Source of the DNA: VFZP01 sp043730365
GTDB taxonomy: Bacteria > Acidobacteriota > Terriglobia > Bryobacterales > Bryobacteraceae
DNA: 6,516 nt
Reading direction: 5' to 3'
Assembly (NCBI GenBank): GCA_043730365.1
Contig: JAYTKJ010000448.1
Span: 1 to 6,516 of the forward strand
Positions 5,704 to 6,516 of the stretch are shown piece by piece (position 1 is the first letter of the stretch; every line of letters begins with the position of its first letter). The translations under genes were made by a program, and so were the position numbers. A model generated the notes under the pieces. That model saw only the letters and a list, made by a program, of their open reading frames with translations, ran no database searches and was not told the origin of the DNA.

Positions 5704-6516
5704 CTAGGCAAGCTCCTTCAAGGCGGCAGCAAGTTCCTCGGCATTGGGGGCCATGCCGTGCCACTTCGGATTGTTCTCCATGAAGCTCACGCCCTTGCCC
5801 TTGACGGTGTGGGCAATCAGGCAGGTAGGCTTGCCCTTCGTCGCAGCCGCTTCGGTGAAGGCCGCGTCCACTTTGGCCAGATCGTGGCCGTCGACTTCGA
5901 TTGCGTGCCAGCCGAAGGCGCGCCATTTCTCCGCCAATGGCTCAACGGCCATGATGTCTTTCACCCAGCCATCGAGTTGGATCCGGTTGTTATCGACAAT
6001 CGCGCAGACGTTGTCCATCTTGTGAAACGAGCCGAACATGGCCGCTTCCCAGATCTGCCCTTCCTGAATCTCGCCATCGCCCAGCACCACATACGTGCGT
6101 GAGGGAGACTTGTCCAATCGCGCGGCCAGGCCCATACCGAGCGCCACCGATAGACCGACGCCGAGGGAACCGGTCGAGGCTTCGAGCACCGGCATGAAGC
6201 GCCGATCCGGATGACCCTGATAGATCGAGCCCATCTGCCGCAGCGTGTTCAATTGGTCCACCGGGCAGTACCCGGACTCGGCCATCACCGCATAGAGAAC
6301 AGGACAGGCATGCCCTTTGGAAAGAATGAAGCGATCCCGCTCTTTCCAACCCGGATTCTTCGGATCGTGCCTGAGATGCCCCCCAAAATACAAGGAAACA
6401 AGGAGCTCAACGGCTGAAAGCGAGCCGCCCGGGTGGCCTGACTTCGCCGCGCCGACCATACTAACGATATGTCGGCGGATGGTCTTGCAAACGGCCGCGA
6501 GCTGCTCGGCAGTTTG
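5704..6516 (-). CDS. Transketolase, N-terminal (TPP-binding) subunit; 5' end beyond the window
   Basis: The frame is open from the right edge (QTAEQLAAVCKTIRRHIVSM...) to a TAG at 5704-5706: 270 residues, probably missing only a handful at the N-terminus, so the internal ATG at 6457-6459 is unlikely to be the start. It is the thiamine-diphosphate half of a split transketolase. Motifs, numbered from the edge: SGHPGGSLSA (26-35), RDRFILSKGHACPVLYAV, STGSLGVGLSVALGMGLA, the TPP/Mg-binding signature starting GDGEIQEGQ (146-154) and ending IVDNNRIQ (Asn176/177), and HTVKGKGVSFMENNPKWHG near the C-terminus. It is followed after 2 nt by the C-terminal subunit, and that gene's AAGGAG ribosome site lies within the last codons here. 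It is a cytosolic enzyme expected to form a heterotetramer with its partner. The promoter of the train must lie at or beyond the right edge, or further upstream. Confidence 0.94.
   Translation of the reverse strand, partial: QTAEQLAAVCKTIRRHIVSMVGAAKSGHPGGSLSAVELLVSLYFGGHLRHDPKNPGWKERDRFILSKGHACPVLYAVMAESGYCPVDQLNTLRQMGSIYQGHPDRRFMPVLEASTGSLGVGLSVALGMGLAARLDKSPSRTYVVLGDGEIQEGQIWEAAMFGSFHKMDNVCAIVDNNRIQLDGWVKDIMAVEPLAEKWRAFGWHAIEVDGHDLAKVDAAFTEAAATKGKPTCLIAHTVKGKGVSFMENNPKWHGMAPNAEELAAALKELA
5713..5718 (-). promoter_or_regulatory. Shine-Dalgarno site for transketolase C-terminal subunit
   Basis: AAGGAG on the minus strand, 11 nt before the ATG at 5701. It lies inside the last codons of the N-terminal subunit and settles the start of the C-terminal subunit over the longer open frame. 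Confidence 0.75.

Noticed and set aside
5702..5926. Extended N-terminus of the transketolase C-terminal subunit
   Set aside because: It overlaps the well-supported N-terminal subunit in another frame; the ATG at 5701 has AAGGAG and begins right before the conserved pyrimidine-binding domain.

Overview
The window is GC-rich bacterial DNA. Its gene content (a DUF1080/3-keto-disaccharide hydrolase-type protein, a renin-binding-protein-type AGE epimerase, a two-subunit transketolase and a NarL-type two-component pair) fits Acidobacteriota, perhaps the Bryobacterales/Solibacter group. That placement is inference from gene repertoire only; no marker gene is present.

Layout. At the left edge (about 76-633, plus strand) is the 3' part of a DUF1080-domain gene whose reading frame breaks near position 92-110. 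It converges on, and overlaps by 41 bp, the end of a long minus-strand gene train that fills the rest of the window. Read in the direction of transcription (right to left), the train is: transketolase N-terminal subunit (6516-5704, 5' end outside the window); transketolase C-terminal subunit (5701-4733); a short histidine kinase with no sensor domain (4740-4069); a truncated response regulator with receiver only (4079-3618); a dead fragment of a second histidine kinase (about 3617-3348); a full-length NarL/FixJ response regulator (3358-2696); an amidohydrolase-2 family metal-dependent hydrolase (2664-1756); and an AGE-family sugar epimerase (1762-593). Junctions are overlaps or very short gaps (2-nt gap; 8-, 11-, 11- and 7-nt overlaps; one 31-nt gap), so co-transcription is likely. 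No internal promoter or terminator was recognised.

The most informative part is 2.9-4.3 kb. A histidine-kinase/response-regulator cassette was tandemly duplicated, with one break in the linker after the receiver and the other in the ATPase domain just after the N-box. The product is intact kinase / truncated regulator / headless kinase fragment / intact regulator. The kinase fragment has acquired an in-frame stop (AAA to TAA at the position of kinase Lys200) and the truncated regulator carries a Gly-to-Trp change in a strongly conserved receiver motif. One complete kinase and one complete regulator remain, now separated by about 720 bp of decaying sequence.

How the genes may work together (inference): the two transketolase subunits form one TPP enzyme of pentose-phosphate/sugar metabolism; the kinase, translationally coupled to the transketolase gene, probably phosphorylates the NarL-type regulator; and the amidohydrolase and epimerase are probably a coupled pair of sugar-related enzymes. 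Nothing in the sequence fixes the signal, the regulon or the exact substrates. I found no RNA genes, CRISPR arrays, insertion sequences or phage genes, and no stretch over 300 bp is left unexplained.
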